A DNA stretch of 64,000 nucleotides from Prochilodus magdalenae. Lineage: Eukaryota; Chordata; Actinopteri; Characiformes; Prochilodontidae. The notes under the pieces are model-generated. The model saw only the letters and a program-made list of their open reading frames with translations, was not told the DNA's origin and searched no databases. Made by a program: the position numbers and the translations under genes. Location: the NCBI GenBank assembly GCA_024036415.1, contig JAMWET010005499.1:424001-488000 (forward strand), written 5' to 3'. How positions within the stretch are numbered: the stretch's first letter is position 1; each line of letters starts with the position of its first letter. Below are positions 1-12,910 of this stretch, piece by piece.

Positions 1-756
1 AGAGAGACACTATCAGCACCCTAGCAGCCAGAGGTGACAGTATGAGCAAAATGCCTGATTGACAATTCAGTCCGTTCCACTCCAAAAAGCAATAGATTCT
101 CCTTTCTTTTTTTTTCAGAAAAATTGAGTGTTCCTACCTCGATGCTTTCAGCTTATACAACAAACAGAAGAAAAAACAGACTGCAGTTCTTCAAAGGGTC
201 AGGAGGTTAGCCTGAGGTAAACAAGGTGGTTGTGGGGAGATTGTTCACACACCATGTAATCCAACTCCAGTCAGAAAACCGAGCCAAGGCAAACATGGTG
301 AACAAGGCTGAACACCCTTGCATTTTAAATCATGACAGAAGTAAATAGCATTAAAAACATTGTGTTGGCTCTCTCCAACACAAGCTAACACAAACGTCGC
401 AAGCCTCCTATAAAACCCACTTTAGGAGTATTATAATGAAATAAAATCCTTTTACACAAATTCCTATAGCATTCCACAAATTCCAACAGTTCACTCAAAT
501 GCACATGAACCACACCAACTCAACAGCAAGCATATGCCTCACCACTATACATGTCTCAAAGTAAGATTACTGTGTACCCTGTAATATTTTATTACCTCAT
601 CTCTAAGGTAGTCTGGCATTTCATTCATTCATCGCTTAATGTATTTCCCTCTTTCCCTCTAACGTGTTAATACTTTATGGTGCTGTGGTGCCATTTTCAT
701 GATGAAGATAGGATGTAAGCTTAACTTACATTATCTTATACACGTAATACACTCAT

Positions 757-1052
757 CCAAATAATAGCTGTACCCAGATAGACGTCAGATTGCAGTGCTA
801 TTGGGAAGGAAGATAAAGGTTACCAGGAACAATAAATGATGATACATTTAGACTGATATGGGCAATATTTACTGAGCTGCACATACAGAAGTGTCGGGCC
901 GCCATGGTGGCTAATGCAACATCCCAGACGTCTCGGCATGGAATCTAGATGTTCCTAATGATGTCCTGTGATAATCTATCCCATGCAGTTGGAATATTAT
1001 CATACAGTTCATGCAGATTGTGTGGTGGGGTGGAGGTGGAGTGACACCAGAT

Positions 1053-1146
<94 letters not shown>

Positions 1147-1548
1147 AACAATATATAATATATGATAACAATATATAATATATGATAACATATATATATA
1201 TATATATATATATATGATAACAAACTGTTCATCTTGGCGTTGACCACTGTGCCTCCATACACAGATTCGTTGGCCGTCTCCACCAAGACAAAAGCGGCCC
1301 ACTGCCATTGTGACAACGTCAGTCGTTGTAATGGTCTACACAATGTAGATCAGCAGCCGTACGCTAATGATGCTGGCACTAACAGGATGACTCCTGGAGG
1401 GCATCACCGCTCACTGTATGTCTGCAATTGTGGCTGTTAAGTACAGTGATAAGTCCTTGCTTACGTCACATGCATGTCATTGGCAGGTCCCACAAAGTTG
1501 AGCCTACCCAACAAAGTTTCATTCTTTCTGGGTGCAACTATTCTTTTG
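757..1548 (-). mobile_element. Non-autonomous Tc1/mariner-like element, copy A, interrupted by (TA)n
   Basis: Imperfect terminal inverted repeats: CAAATAATAGCTGTACCC at 758-775 and GGGTGCAACTATTCTTTTG at 1530-1548. The body matches a second copy at 44272-44913 along most of its length, for example the ATGATGATACATTT / TGATATGGGCAATATTTA block at 836-873. On the minus strand the body recalls the tail of a Tc1-type transposase in frame fragments (NLQEL-type, ending GPTPY in copy B). The tract 1057-1216 is a pure and interrupted (TA)n absent from copy B. Confidence 0.6.
1057..1216. repeat. (TA)n microsatellite with TATGATAACA interruptions
   Basis: About 86 bases of uninterrupted TA, then repeated units of the form ATGATAACAATATATAAT, then another 20 bases of TA. 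Three short-frame ORFs of Ile-Tyr repeats across it are artefacts. Confidence 0.95.
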
Positions 1549-3044
1549 TTGATGAGTGTATATCTTTAATGCACAAACTCAGTATAAGAGGTTTCTCATT
1601 GAATACCCCTTTTTAGAGAAACATACAGACTCAGAATCCTACCTTTGTTGCCATGGCAACTTTAATTAAGAAAAATAAATTTAGGACAGAAGCCATTACA
1701 CCCCACAACATAATCTTATCTATCAAATCCAGACAACAAAACAGTATCACAGAAACCAGACAAAATTCCCACATATAACTTCTAACACAAAGGTGTATTA
1801 CTTTGTTTTATGCATTGTGACCAACAGTGCAGTTCGCTGTAACATGTAACAAGAGTTTTTTCTACAAAAGATCTTAAGATAACCAGAAGTTTCTGCGATA
1901 TAGCCCCAGATGTCTGAAGAGCTTATTGCCTTTAAAGGCACCTCACAGAAGCATAGTACAGTTGATGGTTATAAATACGTTGCCTAGATAAATAAGATCA
2001 TGTTTGTTACACGACAATGCGCAAAATATGCAAATATGACATCACAATGTTACCTTCAACCAAACATGTAGGAATCAATTCTGAAGCAACAGAATGGCCA
2101 CTGTAGTTTTACCTCCAAGCTGGTTTTCTGACAAACCAAACTACTCCCTGTGGTTTGCATTGGAAGCAAATTGTCCGAATGAGTTAATGCTACTCATTAT
2201 GCTGCGTTACTAATGTTAGTCACTGGAATGTTCACTTCCGTTTCTGTTCATTCCAAGTATTTAGCAGATAGTGTTGAACTTTAGACAGCTCTTTCTGCCA
2301 CAGTGTAACTTACATTAGCTCGCTAGTTACATACAATTGGTTAATCAGACATGCTTATTAGAATGTCTGGACCACACCTGCACTGTTTTCAGACATGCCT
2401 GATGAGTGAAATCAGCTGTTTTCTGTTTTACCATAATTTTACCTGAAACTCTGATGTTCAACATAACACTAGATTTTAGTATCACGCAAACATTAGTATT
2501 TTAATGTCCTTGGGAGTGCAAAATTAAAGTTAATCTTGTCATTAGAGTTGGTTTACTGTACAGTTTTGCCACTTCCCTACTGATTACAGGCCAGTTGTTG
2601 GCATATGCATAAGCAACAGGCCGGCACCCAGTGTACAGGCTCTTGCCGCATAGTGTTGTATCATGTACCATCACATAGCAGATGGTATATAGAATGCCAG
2701 CAGGGAGACCCAATATAACACTTGCAGGAAGAGTCAATGAACACCAGGTTCATTTTTACACTCTACTTACATAAACGAAATGAAAAAACGTTTAACACTG
2801 ATAAACACATTTGGCTTTAGTTTGCTAATTCCAAATTTGTTGTTTAGAGCCAAAAGTTACAAACTCAATCTTTCGCGGCTTGCTGTGCTCTCAGTTTGGC
2901 TTTAGTTTAACATAGGAACAGAAAAATACAGCTTGGTGCACTGTGGATTTGAGCAATGAAAAACAATGGCACATTTACTGTGCAGTGGTCTTTAGGTTGG
3001 CTTTACACAGTGAAACTGAAAACTTTATAGGCCTAGACTTATAT

Positions 3045-3245
3045 GTCAAGTCAAGCCAAGCCAAGGTTTATTTATATAGCGGATTTTGCAACGCATGTTG
3101 TCAAAAAGCAGCTTTACAGAGAATCCAAGTCCAAGACCCCAGTGAGCAAGCCAAGGGCAACAGTGGCAAGGAAAACTTCCCTGCAGCAGGAGGAGCAAAC
3201 CGAGAGAAGCCACGACTCAAAAAGGGGAACCCATCGTCCTCTGGT
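3045..3245 (+). repeat. Teleost dispersed repeat (TTTATTTATATAGCG...GCAGCTTTACAGA type)
   Basis: The words TTTATTTATATAGCG, AAAGCAGCTTTACAGA, CCAAG(A/C)CCCCAGTGAGCAAG, GGCAAGGAAAAC and GGGAACCCATC occur in order, a very common interspersed repeat of ray-finned fish. Related fragments occur at 7240-7375 and 10250-10310. Confidence 0.65.
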
Positions 3246-3789
3246 CCACACTGGATAGCAAAACAAAAGCAATATCAAATAAAAAATGATGCAAATTTCC
3301 AATTATATGCAATATTGAATAGAATAGCCAATAACTGTTAAGAATCCTATAAGAGTAACATTGAGACACAGACCGAAAATCAGTACCTGCTACCAGTGAA
3401 AGCAATATAAACCTAGAATATCCATTACTGCTGCTAAAAGCCTATGGTACTGATCTATCAGGAAGAGTAAGAGAAGTGTTTGGTGAGGCAGAGAAAGAAA
3501 TGTCCGATTCGATTAGGAGCGAATGTGTTGTTTAATGTAAACTGCTACACATTTGAAACAGCTGCAAGGGTCTCGGCTTTGTAAAAGAAGTTGCATGATG
3601 ACAAACGTTTCTCGAAGCAAATGTTTCTGTGTTCAGCTGGCCTACCTAGCGAGGGAATGTTAAGAGCAGTTCAAACGGCTGCCTGTTCTTGCTCTTTGTT
3701 AGCCTGCTCTTGATCTATGTAGCTGTGTAGCTGGAAAAACTGTACCTAAATGCCACAAATAGGCCAATAGCCCCTCATAGACTGTCCAC

Positions 3790-4240
3790 GCTAAAAATAT
3801 ACCTATGGAGGAATCATATGATTTGTGTGCAACTTTTTATTTTTTTTCATTACTTTATATAACTGCCGTGTTATAAAGGAATTATGTTGCATGCAACTCG
3901 CTGCTTGAATGTTTCACTGGGTAAAGCCAGCTCTAGTAATTAGGGAAAATAATCTGGTCTGAATCAGATATTTTTGAGGCCTGGGGCCAGTATTACATTG
4001 TGTTATCACTGTCTGGAGAGTATACTGTTTTAAGCCTGAAGCAAAGCATATGTGGGGCCACATGTACACCTCATTTGTCTTGAGTTAAGGGTCACCCTGA
4101 TCGTGTCTCCATTTGCTCCCCATCAGCCTGGTTGTTCCCGGCAGTGGCTCGCCATCATTACTCTCCATTTTGCCATATCGGGGATCGCATGCATTGTGAT
4201 TGAACGCTTATTGGCAGCAAGGTTGTTTAATACCAGGACA
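3790..4240. promoter_or_regulatory. Candidate conserved non-coding block in ttc28 intron 2
   Basis: Repeat-free, compositionally even sequence with no credible frame, dense in short motifs such as CATATGATTTGTGTGCAA, AGCTCTAGTAATTAGGG and TGTTATAAAGGAA. Sequence texture alone suggests selection; no alignment was possible. Confidence 0.2.
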
Positions 4241-5794
4241 GTGACAGATTGAATTCCCAGTGGCAGCTGAATGTGTGTGTGTGCGTGTGTATACATGTAA
4301 AGATGCTTTTGTGTGTGTAAATTTCATAGGTGTGCCTCCCAGCAATGCAGTATCACTGCTACTCCTTTGAAACCTTTGGCTCATTTTTTCATAGCTCTCT
4401 GTAATACTTTTAAGAAGCTCAGCAATATTTTTCTCATATATCATGGGACATCTTGTGTATCTTGCATCATCTTATAACATGTAATACATCTACTCCTACA
4501 CATCTTGCCATGAAGTCCTCGGGGGGCTAATGTGAATTAACTCCATACAAAAACAATAGATGCAAATTCTGTGTACGTATGCCGAAAAGGTCTTAAATCA
4601 AGATCAAGAAACAAACTTTGAGAACAATGGCTTTTGACTGCTCTCTAAGCAAATCAATACATTGCTTTCAACTGGATAAGTGAACACAGGCACACACCAT
4701 AAATCAACATATAGCAGTATTTCCCCAAAAGCATAGCAAGACATGCATAAAAAGAGCATCCTTGTGCCTGTCATGATGGCACATTACATCACAAGCAATT
4801 AACTGCAATCAATACGGCCCCAACACCCCGATGAAGCCCTTTCAGAGGAAAACATTTGTCCCTCTGCCGTCTTGTTACAGTTTTCTTATTGATGAAAAAT
4901 AAAGACTTTTAACCGAATCTCCCTCCAGAGTGCTGACTCGATAGCACTGCCAAAAATCAATATACCACAAAAGGAAGGTATTGAGGTGGTCATGTTGGCC
5001 TTGCTGAGTTTACTCGGGTTTTATGTTTTCTTTCCAGTTCGCTACAAATTCATAAACACCAAACGAATTGCAAATTCATTATGCGGAAACGGAAACAACG
5101 GCTGGAAATAGGATCAGTACAACAAACCAGAAACTGGTGCACTGACCCTTTGAAGAGATGTTGGAGGCCATGTGTGTGTGTGTATGTGTATGTAAGCGCA
5201 GCAAGGCAAGTATACACAGCAGGTAGAAGTGTTCAGAATCTGATCCTTCAACACAGATGTGTTATTTGCGTGGCAGTGTGAAAAACAAAAAGCAGACTGA
5301 ATCTGTCATTTTCAATTTAAGTTTAGTGCACGTTCATGTGGTACTGAAATCTGATATGTATCCCGTATGTGGCAATTCGACTGGATTAATGCGTCTTCTA
5401 TTTCAACCCAACACAACATTCACCGCAATTTCTCACTGCCAAGACATCAAACATTTGAGGTGATGTTTCTTAAAGGCACTAATTACAACGGCACCATATA
5501 TAAAGTCATTACAAAACAAATGTCTGAACACGGTCATACAAAGAGGAGGCTGCCATGTGTTCAAGAAAAACACAGAAACCTGAAACCACAGTAAACGAAA
5601 AAACAAGGACACAAATCAAAGAAATGGTTGTGGTCAAAAAATCTAAAGTGTTGCACAAGCGCACATTGCAATGGCGATGCTGAAATGATATATTGTGCAG
5701 CCCTCGTAAGAAGGTCACAAATAAAATCATATTAAAAAATAAAAATATAAAGTAAAAATATAAAATCAAAAAGGAGTTATTGTTCCAGTAATTC

Positions 5795-6345
5795 AAATGA
5801 TCAGCTTATCCAATACAGGGTAATACATAGACTCTCTCACACTCAAACAAAGTTACACTCTATATGTCCATCTGTATCTCCTCTAGGTGATAAATGTAAG
5901 AGCTATGAAGGAACTCTGGTTCATTTATACTGGTTTTGCCCTAAATTACATCATTTCTGGTCAGAGGTATTTGGTTGTTACTCTGATGTGTATAAAACTG
6001 AACTCTCCTCAGACCCTGAAGTTGCTATCCTAGGTTGGGCACCAAACATAGAGGTCTATAGTCTTTGTAAGATTGGTGATCCATTATGGTTTGACAACAG
6101 CTAAGACATTATTTAATGCTTTGCCTATCTAGATGGCAGGCAAGGCCTAACAAGTACTAAGTGACGCGTGGGTACTAATGTATAAATGTTTATAAAATGC
6201 ATAAATGTGCAGCTGTGTGTTTTTTTTTTTTTTTTGTTATTTGGCATAGCTGATGGGATTGGTGGGATTGGGCGTACTGTACTGTCATTGATTGCATTGT
6301 AAAAATCTAAACATTTAAATAAAACATATATAAATAAATAAGGAG
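5795..6345 (+). mobile_element. L1/Tx1-type LINE remnant, end of ORF2
   Basis: The plus-strand translation, with frameshifts, reads LIQYRVIHRLSHTQTKLHSI, then EGTLVHLYWFCPKLHHFWSE, VFG, a WAP segment and a decayed LSDAW region. This order (IHRL, CP-x-Cys, GTLxHxxWxCPxxxxFW) is the C-terminal end of L1-like ORF2 proteins. It ends in an A/T-rich tail with AAATAAAACA. A 5'-truncated, dead copy. Confidence 0.65.
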
Positions 6346-6634
6346 TGATTGTATTTGCAGGTGTATGGATTAAACGGTTATACAGTTCTACCAGCAGTGG
6401 CTAAAATCACAGTCTACACGAAATTCTCCTCAGAATTGTGCCAGGGAAGGTATTCACCAAATCTGGTCCAACTATGCAATTCTATGATGCACAGTGGTTG
6501 AACACTGATGTGGTCTACAACCAGAAACATGTTCAGACCATGTTAAATCGTGGAGCTTTTACACACTATTAGGGATGTTTCAGTCACAGATGACTTATTT
6601 TTTGTTGAGCTTACTTAATAAATGCTTTACTGTA

Positions 6635-7005
6635 TATACACACATGGACAAAATTGTTGGTACCCCTCGGTTAATGAAAGAAAAACCCACAATGGTAACA
6701 GAAATAACTTAAATCTATTCGTCGATGTTTTTGAGCCAAAATTGACTTAATGGGAGACGACCAAGGAGGACACCATTGTTGAAACATAAAAAAGCCAGAC
6801 TGGAATTTGCCAAACTACATGTTGACAAGCCACAAAGCTTCTGGGAGACTGTCCTATGGACAGATGAGACAAAAATGGAACTTTTTGGCAAGGCACATCA
6901 GCTCTATTTTCACAGCCCGAAAAATGAAGCATATCAAGAAAAGAACACTGTCCCTACTGTGAAACATGAAGGAGGCTCTGTTATTTTCTGGGACATTTTA
7001 AATAA
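6635..7005 (+). mobile_element. Tc1/mariner element with internal deletion
   Basis: The left end carries a teleost Tc1 terminal motif (ACATGGACAAAATTGTTGG, 6643-6661). It then jumps to the catalytic region: frame 6776-7030 reads KKARLEFAKLHVDKPQSFWE, VLWTDETKMELFG with the first catalytic Asp (WTDE), and VKHEGGSVIFWD. The N-terminal DNA-binding part and the downstream D/D-E part are missing. Not functional. Confidence 0.75.
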
Positions 7006-7234
7006 GCGCTTTTCATATTACCACTTTTAGAGGGTAAGAAAAACTTTTACTTTCAGTCTAGTTTCTTATTTTCAGAGGACTGAGGAAGAGATTCGATTTT
7101 TTAAAAATCTTTTTGCATAAAGAAGAGAAAAGTCAATGGAAAATTACAAGACGTAAGATAATTATAGAGAAAATGGGACTTTTAACAATAACCAATACTC
7201 ATCAAAAAAAAAATACTCATGGAGAAAAGAAAAG

Positions 7235-7375
7235 AAAAACATAGGAGCCCATGTATAGACTTTAGTAAAGGAATCCATGCCCAAGCCCCACCATGAGCAA
7301 GCCAGAAGCAACAATGGCAAGAACCCCTTATAGAACTTCAGCTCAAGGGAGAAACCCATCCTACTCTGGTTGATC
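7235..7375 (+). repeat. Fragment of the same dispersed repeat family as 3045-3245
   Basis: Shares CCATGCCCAAGCCCC, ATGAGCAAGCCAGAAGC, AATGGCAAG and GAAACCCATCCT with the 3045 copy, but is shorter and more decayed. Confidence 0.5.
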
Positions 7376-8389
7376 CCAGATGAAGGGAAAAAGACTATAT
7401 GAGACTATATGACAAGATACAATGAAGGAGCTTGAACATCTTTCAGAAAAAACGGATTAATTCAGTATATAGTAAAAAAAAAAATAGAATCAGCTGATAG
7501 GTTCTCTGTCAAGAAAATATTTGGCTGAATACATAAGTGCTTGAATATGAAAGCAAACACTGTTTTAATTTATCGAATAGATTTGGTATTAATCACAATA
7601 TAGCGCTGACTGGGTATTGTATGAAGCCCACAGTCTTGGTTGAGTATACCACTCAATAAAATCCTGAGAGTGATCTGTAACGTGTTTTGGAACTAAACCC
7701 TTCAAATGTTTATAAAATAACTTTGGCGTTTTGACTGGACACTAAATAAATGGAGGGTGACAGTACTGTTTTTAATATATGATGGCATCAAAATGTAAAA
7801 TATCTAGGTATTGCTTTTTGCTTTTAATTCAGTCTAATAGTACTACATGCTTGTTGTACTTAAGTGCAAAACATGACTTTAACAAGTCATCTGTGTTAAG
7901 GCAAGCAAGTAAAGAGGACGTCAGTGGAGAACAGATGTGGCAGTCGAGGACCGCTAGGTAAAGTGGCTTTTGCATGTTGATGCTGCTGGAAATATACCTA
8001 GAAATCTGGACAGAGTGATAAGATTTACCATGCGGCATTCAGTGTCCTAGCTGCAGCTGGCTGTAAAACCAATCGTATCTACAAAACCGATTTAGATACA
8101 CCAACCAAACGTAATGAGAAATCGTCCTCATGACGTCAAGACACCACTACACAACAACATGCAGTCAAGCTGAAAATGGTATGTCTTAAAATACAGTGTC
8201 GGAACATTACGCACTGCCTTGTAGACAGCAGGCGGTCGTTGCGTCTTCCATGTGTTAATTCTGTCCTCTACTGATGCTTAACGTCCTCAAACGTGTCTCT
8301 TTCTGGACATAAAAAAACGCAGAACAGCATTTTGATTTTTTTTTATCAAGCGCTTTAAAAATCCATCTGGTGGCTCGATTAGAGCAATT

Positions 8390-9560
8390 AAGGCCTTTAA
8401 TCGGGGGAGATGTGGGGAAGTGAAGACAGGATGTGGCACACTGGGCTCTGCGTGCCCCTCTCTGTGCACTGATTACAGGCCGCACTCTTTCACACATGCT
8501 GCCTCGTAAAAAGGTTCTGCGGCACAAAGCCGAGTGGCAAGCACTTTCCCTCTTCTTAACCGGAGCTACGAATTTAACATTTCACGTCCCCCTCTCCCAC
8601 TTATACATGCTGCCTTTCTCCCTCTTTCCTCCCTCTTCCCTTCTCAGTGTCGATCAGCGCCAAATAATACTCCATTTCCACAAACAGCCCCTTATTTCGC
8701 TTGGATTGTTACACCGAGGGAATTTGTGTTTTATGCCTGCCATCACACTGCCAGAGTCTGATTGGAAATTTAATAAGCAAGCTCAGGAGATGTTCACTCT
8801 CTCTCTCTCCCCCTCTCTTGCTTGCTCTCTCTCACCCTCCATTCAGAAGCAGAGGTCTATAAAAGCAAGCAGGTCTCAATGTATTGGTAAATTAAAGTGC
8901 CTCAGTCTAGGGTTCGCATGCCTAGGCGACACCTAGGAAGAGGAACGGCCAGCCCTTGAATCAATGACCTCATTAAGGAACTGCATTAAGTCCAAATATA
9001 TCGCTCTATGAAAGGGAAATGATGGTGGGAATTCGTTGGGTTCCTCTTCATTTAGAGCTCTAGTGTTTTTCAGCCATAACCCCCCTCCTAGTCTCCTTAC
9101 AATATTGGTTTAAATTATTAACTGCATTCCTTTATGAGTGTGCATGGCCTGCGCTGGAGAAGACCCTCTCGCTCTTTCTCTCTCCCGGGGTGGCCGGCTC
9201 CATAAAAAGAGTTCTCCATGTTATTTAATACAGCAGCCAACAGCGGTGCCACATAATCAGAACACGCTAAATCAACTGGCAGCTCCACTGTGAATGTGCG
9301 ATCGCATGCGTATCCTTATTAATGAGATGAAAGCAGTAGATTGCATTCCTGTAGCCCTCAGGAACGGAGCTACGAATCTCTTTACCGAGCTCACGGATTT
9401 AAAAAGAATTAACTGGAATCATATTAGGGATGTTATGAGGCTTTTCTGATGATCTGCTGATCAGATGAAAACTAAATGAGGCTTTAAATGCTCATTTTTC
9501 TCTTGTTTAAAACAGCATATGAATACCGTATTTTCATTTATATGAAAAGAGCATCTGCCT
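8390..9560. promoter_or_regulatory. Candidate enhancer-like block in ttc28 intron 2
   Basis: A long stretch with higher GC than its surroundings, lacking recognised repeats except a CT tract (8796-8836), and free of coding signatures. Motifs include CCTTATTAATGAGATG, CAATTAAGGCCTTTAATC and GCTGATCAGATG, several of them homeodomain-like TAAT cores. Overlapping short ORFs in five frames argue against coding. Regulatory role is inference. Confidence 0.3.
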
Positions 9561-10249
9561 ATTAATTGCTGCGGCTGTGTCACCACCCAGCGTGTATATA
9601 TGACACTTGTATGTTACAAGTATCTAGCATAGAGTTAACCAAACATTGCTTACACACCATATTAAAACACTTGCAAATTTCCCATTTAAGTCAACAGATA
9701 AGTCCCACATCAATGTCAGACACAAACAGAGTGGAATAGAAGCTTATAGGTTGTTTTCAGTCACATGATTTGACACATTAAAATGCAGATGGTGGGCAAG
9801 AAGTGAAAAGTCAGCGAGGAGCCTGTACTGTACTGGGTTAGACGATACTACGAGGGCAAAGTACAATCACAGCATATGTTGGAGGTGATGTTTATGTTAT
9901 GAAGAGCAATTTCTAACTGAACTGAAAGAACAGAAAAGCTGCTATCGAGGCAGCACAAACAAAGCATACAACAGCATTGAGAAACACTTTCATCAGCGGT
10001 TTGGTTCATCTCAGTACCAAGGTGCTCCAAACCTTTTTTCTTTTAATGTGCCGTGGATTAGCTTAGCATCAAACATTCAGTGACGCTACACCTTTCGTTA
10101 GCATTAGCATTAAGGCTGTTTACATAATGTCAGGTTTCAAGTCTATCTTTAGTGAACTCCTGTAGATATCCTTGCTTCTCACAATCTCACAAAGCTTTTT
10201 ATTCACTGGTTTTCTTGCATCTTGGTCCCCCATGAACAACTTTTGGTAC

Positions 10250-10312
10250 TTGATATATCAATCAATCAATCAATCAATATTTATTTGTATAGCGCATTTT
10301 ACAACTGTGGAG
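10250..10312 (+). repeat. (ATCA)n tail joined to TTTATTTGTATAGCGC repeat start
   Basis: Five to six ATCA units (10257-10278) run into TTTATTTGTATAGCGCATTT, the head of the family seen at 3045-3245, truncated after about 40 bases. Confidence 0.55.
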
Positions 10313-12219
10313 CAACTGTAAACCATGCAAAAGAATTTTGAGAGTTTGTGATTTTATTCTCTATGCAGCTTCCTCCACACCGACGCAGTGATGTCACATC
10401 AACTGCAAATAACCACCTGTCCTGGTTGCTAAAAATGATCCCCACGTCCGAACCATTTTTCACCAAATGTCTGAAAGCTATTAAGGACCTTGACAACTCA
10501 CACAATGTGCCTCTTCTATCATGTCAGCAACATTATCTTGATTCTGATTGCCCAATAAAAATAAAATACCATATCTGTCTGTGGTCAAACACTGACCTTG
10601 CACTCTTTCTACTCCTCCTACAATGTAAAACTCTTCAAATCTACACATTCAGCATTCAAAATTACCATTTTTTTTAGACTTGTTGCAAAAATCAAGCCAT
10701 TAGCTCATTTTCTGAACATCTAACAGCAGTTCACCAAGCACAGTCTGAAGTATGCTCACCGAGCTATTTTCAATCCCCACTGTAGTCATATCTGCTGACG
10801 TATCACCACATTTGTGACAGAAGCCCTGCAGGGTAGTGTGATGAACTGCCACCTTATTGCCAGCTAGCTCCCTTCTGCAGCAACAAATCACACACCCGCA
10901 CCTCTAGCCCGACCGCACCAACATGCAGGCTTGGCCACATCACAAATGCAAAGGCATTGCCGAGCACAATGTAGTATATTATATAGAAAAAGATATGAGG
11001 ATATGTAGATGTATGGGCCATAAATGTTGTTTTGCATAGAACAATAACCCAGCATGAATACCCACAGCTGCCAATGGCTCCCATCCAGAGCATGTCCTAA
11101 GTAACTATCATTAACTATCATCGGTCAAAAGAGGAAGACACAAATTCAAACATTTCAATGAAGCCAACGCAGCAAAAAGAAAACATGGGGGTGCCAGGGA
11201 AGAGGTCATGCAAGAGATGACAGACCAGGATGTGAAAATACACAGAGGAAACCTCCATCTGGGTTTCCATTTGTAACGTACTTGGGGGGTGCCCCTGACA
11301 CCAGATGGATCCACCCATCAGATGGGCGTGATGCTCTCCATTTTGACAGCTGCCCCACCCATCCACTAAAACGTCTTGTGTGCCTCCTGAGCCAGCCCTG
11401 CCCCTAGACTCCATTTCTGGGATCTACCTTTCTGTCCCAGACTGACCATCTTGCACAGGTGGAATCATTAAACAGGGTCATCTGTTCTGTCTGCATAGCC
11501 ATGTGTTGGCGAAGGTCACCAGTCTGTTCCATTATATTACAACAAGAGCTGAAACAACGGGCGGTATTATTCAAAGACAACTGTCATATGCACAATTTCT
11601 GAGGACAACATCATTTTTTTAGGACGGGGCAAATATTATAAATTAATGAATAATTACCATTTTAACCCCTAGTTAGCCGAAGCTGACAGTTTTTACTTTT
11701 AATTTGCTACACCATGTGGATTATAAAAGCAGGTGAATTGCTGATAATTGTGCACTTAAACATGGCTGGGGTAGATAAGGAACCATCCTTCAAATGTATG
11801 GCATGAACAGAAAAGTAAATTTACTTATTTAAAGACACAAATAAAGATGTTACATTAACATTCGTTTGTAAATTATTTTATTTATTTTATTCTATTTATC
11901 CATTTATTTTGGTGTCAACAAATGTTATTTGTGACAAAATTACAAAGACAAAAATAGGCTACAAGAGCCACTGTCTGTGATTGAGTGACTTATCTATACT
12001 TGACTGACACCTTTTTTTGAAACATTCATACACGTTCTTTCCCTGAGACAGACAGCACTATACTCCTAAATAAATGCAGCAAGGTCGCCGCCCCATTACT
12101 CAAACCGTACTTGTGATGGGCAACAGAAACATAATGACAGACAGCAGACAACACATTCACTAAAGCACAATGTGGGCGCTTTATCTTTGTTTGAGCTCGG
12201 ACTGTGTCAGGCTTTAGTT

Positions 12220-12725
12220 GGAAATTCAAAACATCCACCTCTGAATGGCTAAAGAAAAACAAAGTGAAGACTCTGGAGGGGCCTAGTCAAAATCCTGACT
12301 TGAATCCTATTGAGATGCTGTGACGTGACCTTAAAAAGGCGGTTCATGCTCGAAAACCCTCCAATGTGGCTGAATTACAACAATTCTGCAAAGATGAGTG
12401 GGCCAAAATTCCTCCACAGCGCTGTAAAAAGACTCATTGCAAGTAACCGCGAACGCTTGATTGCAGTTGTTGCTGCTAAGGGTGGCCCAACCAGTTATTA
12501 GGTTTAGGGGGCAAACACTTTTTCACACAGGGCCATGAAGGTTTGGTTTTTTTTTCTCTCTTAATAATGAAACCCTTTCCTTTAAAAAATGCATTTTGTG
12601 TTTACTTGTGTTGTCTTTGACTGATACCAAAATTAGTTTGATGATCTAAGAGTCATTTAAGAATGACAAACATGCAAAAAAATTAGAAATCATGAAGGGG
12701 GCAAACACTTTTTCACACCACTGTA
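12220..12725 (+). mobile_element. Tc1/mariner element, 3' end with IR/DR-type repeats
   Basis: Reads [27 protein letters not shown], a stop, then LKKAVHARKPSNVAELQQF, CKDEWAKIPPQRC in another frame: the C-terminal third of a Tc1-type transposase with the [11 protein letters not shown] signature. Downstream, GGGGGCAAACACTTTTTCAC occurs twice (12507-12529 and 12696-12718), about 190 bases apart, as the direct repeats inside an IR/DR terminal structure. The element ends at CACCACTGTA, beside a TA. Confidence 0.8.
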
Positions 12726-12867
12726 TCTGTGTGTGTGTTTGTCTGTGTGTCTGTGTGTGTGTGGAAATAGTAGTTGTATTAGTATTCCTCCCCATTACTG
12801 ATGTGAACTGTCTGTAAAGCAATTTAAGCTGCCACCAGTATGAAAGGTGCTCTGGTAATAAACATTT

Positions 12868-12874
12868 ACTACTA

Positions 12875-12905
<31 letters not shown>

Positions 12906-12910
12906 TATAT
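12868..12910. repeat. (ATT)n microsatellite
   Basis: About a dozen ATT units with flanking ACT variants. Confidence 0.9.

Noticed and set aside
911..1343. Three overlapping minus-strand ORFs with Ile-Tyr runs
   Set aside because: They read through the (TA)n microsatellite in a transposon remnant; low complexity and open in several frames.
11118..11414. Minus-strand 98-residue ORF in a less AT-rich tract
   Set aside because: No recognisable similarity, Trp/Cys-rich composition typical of random frames.
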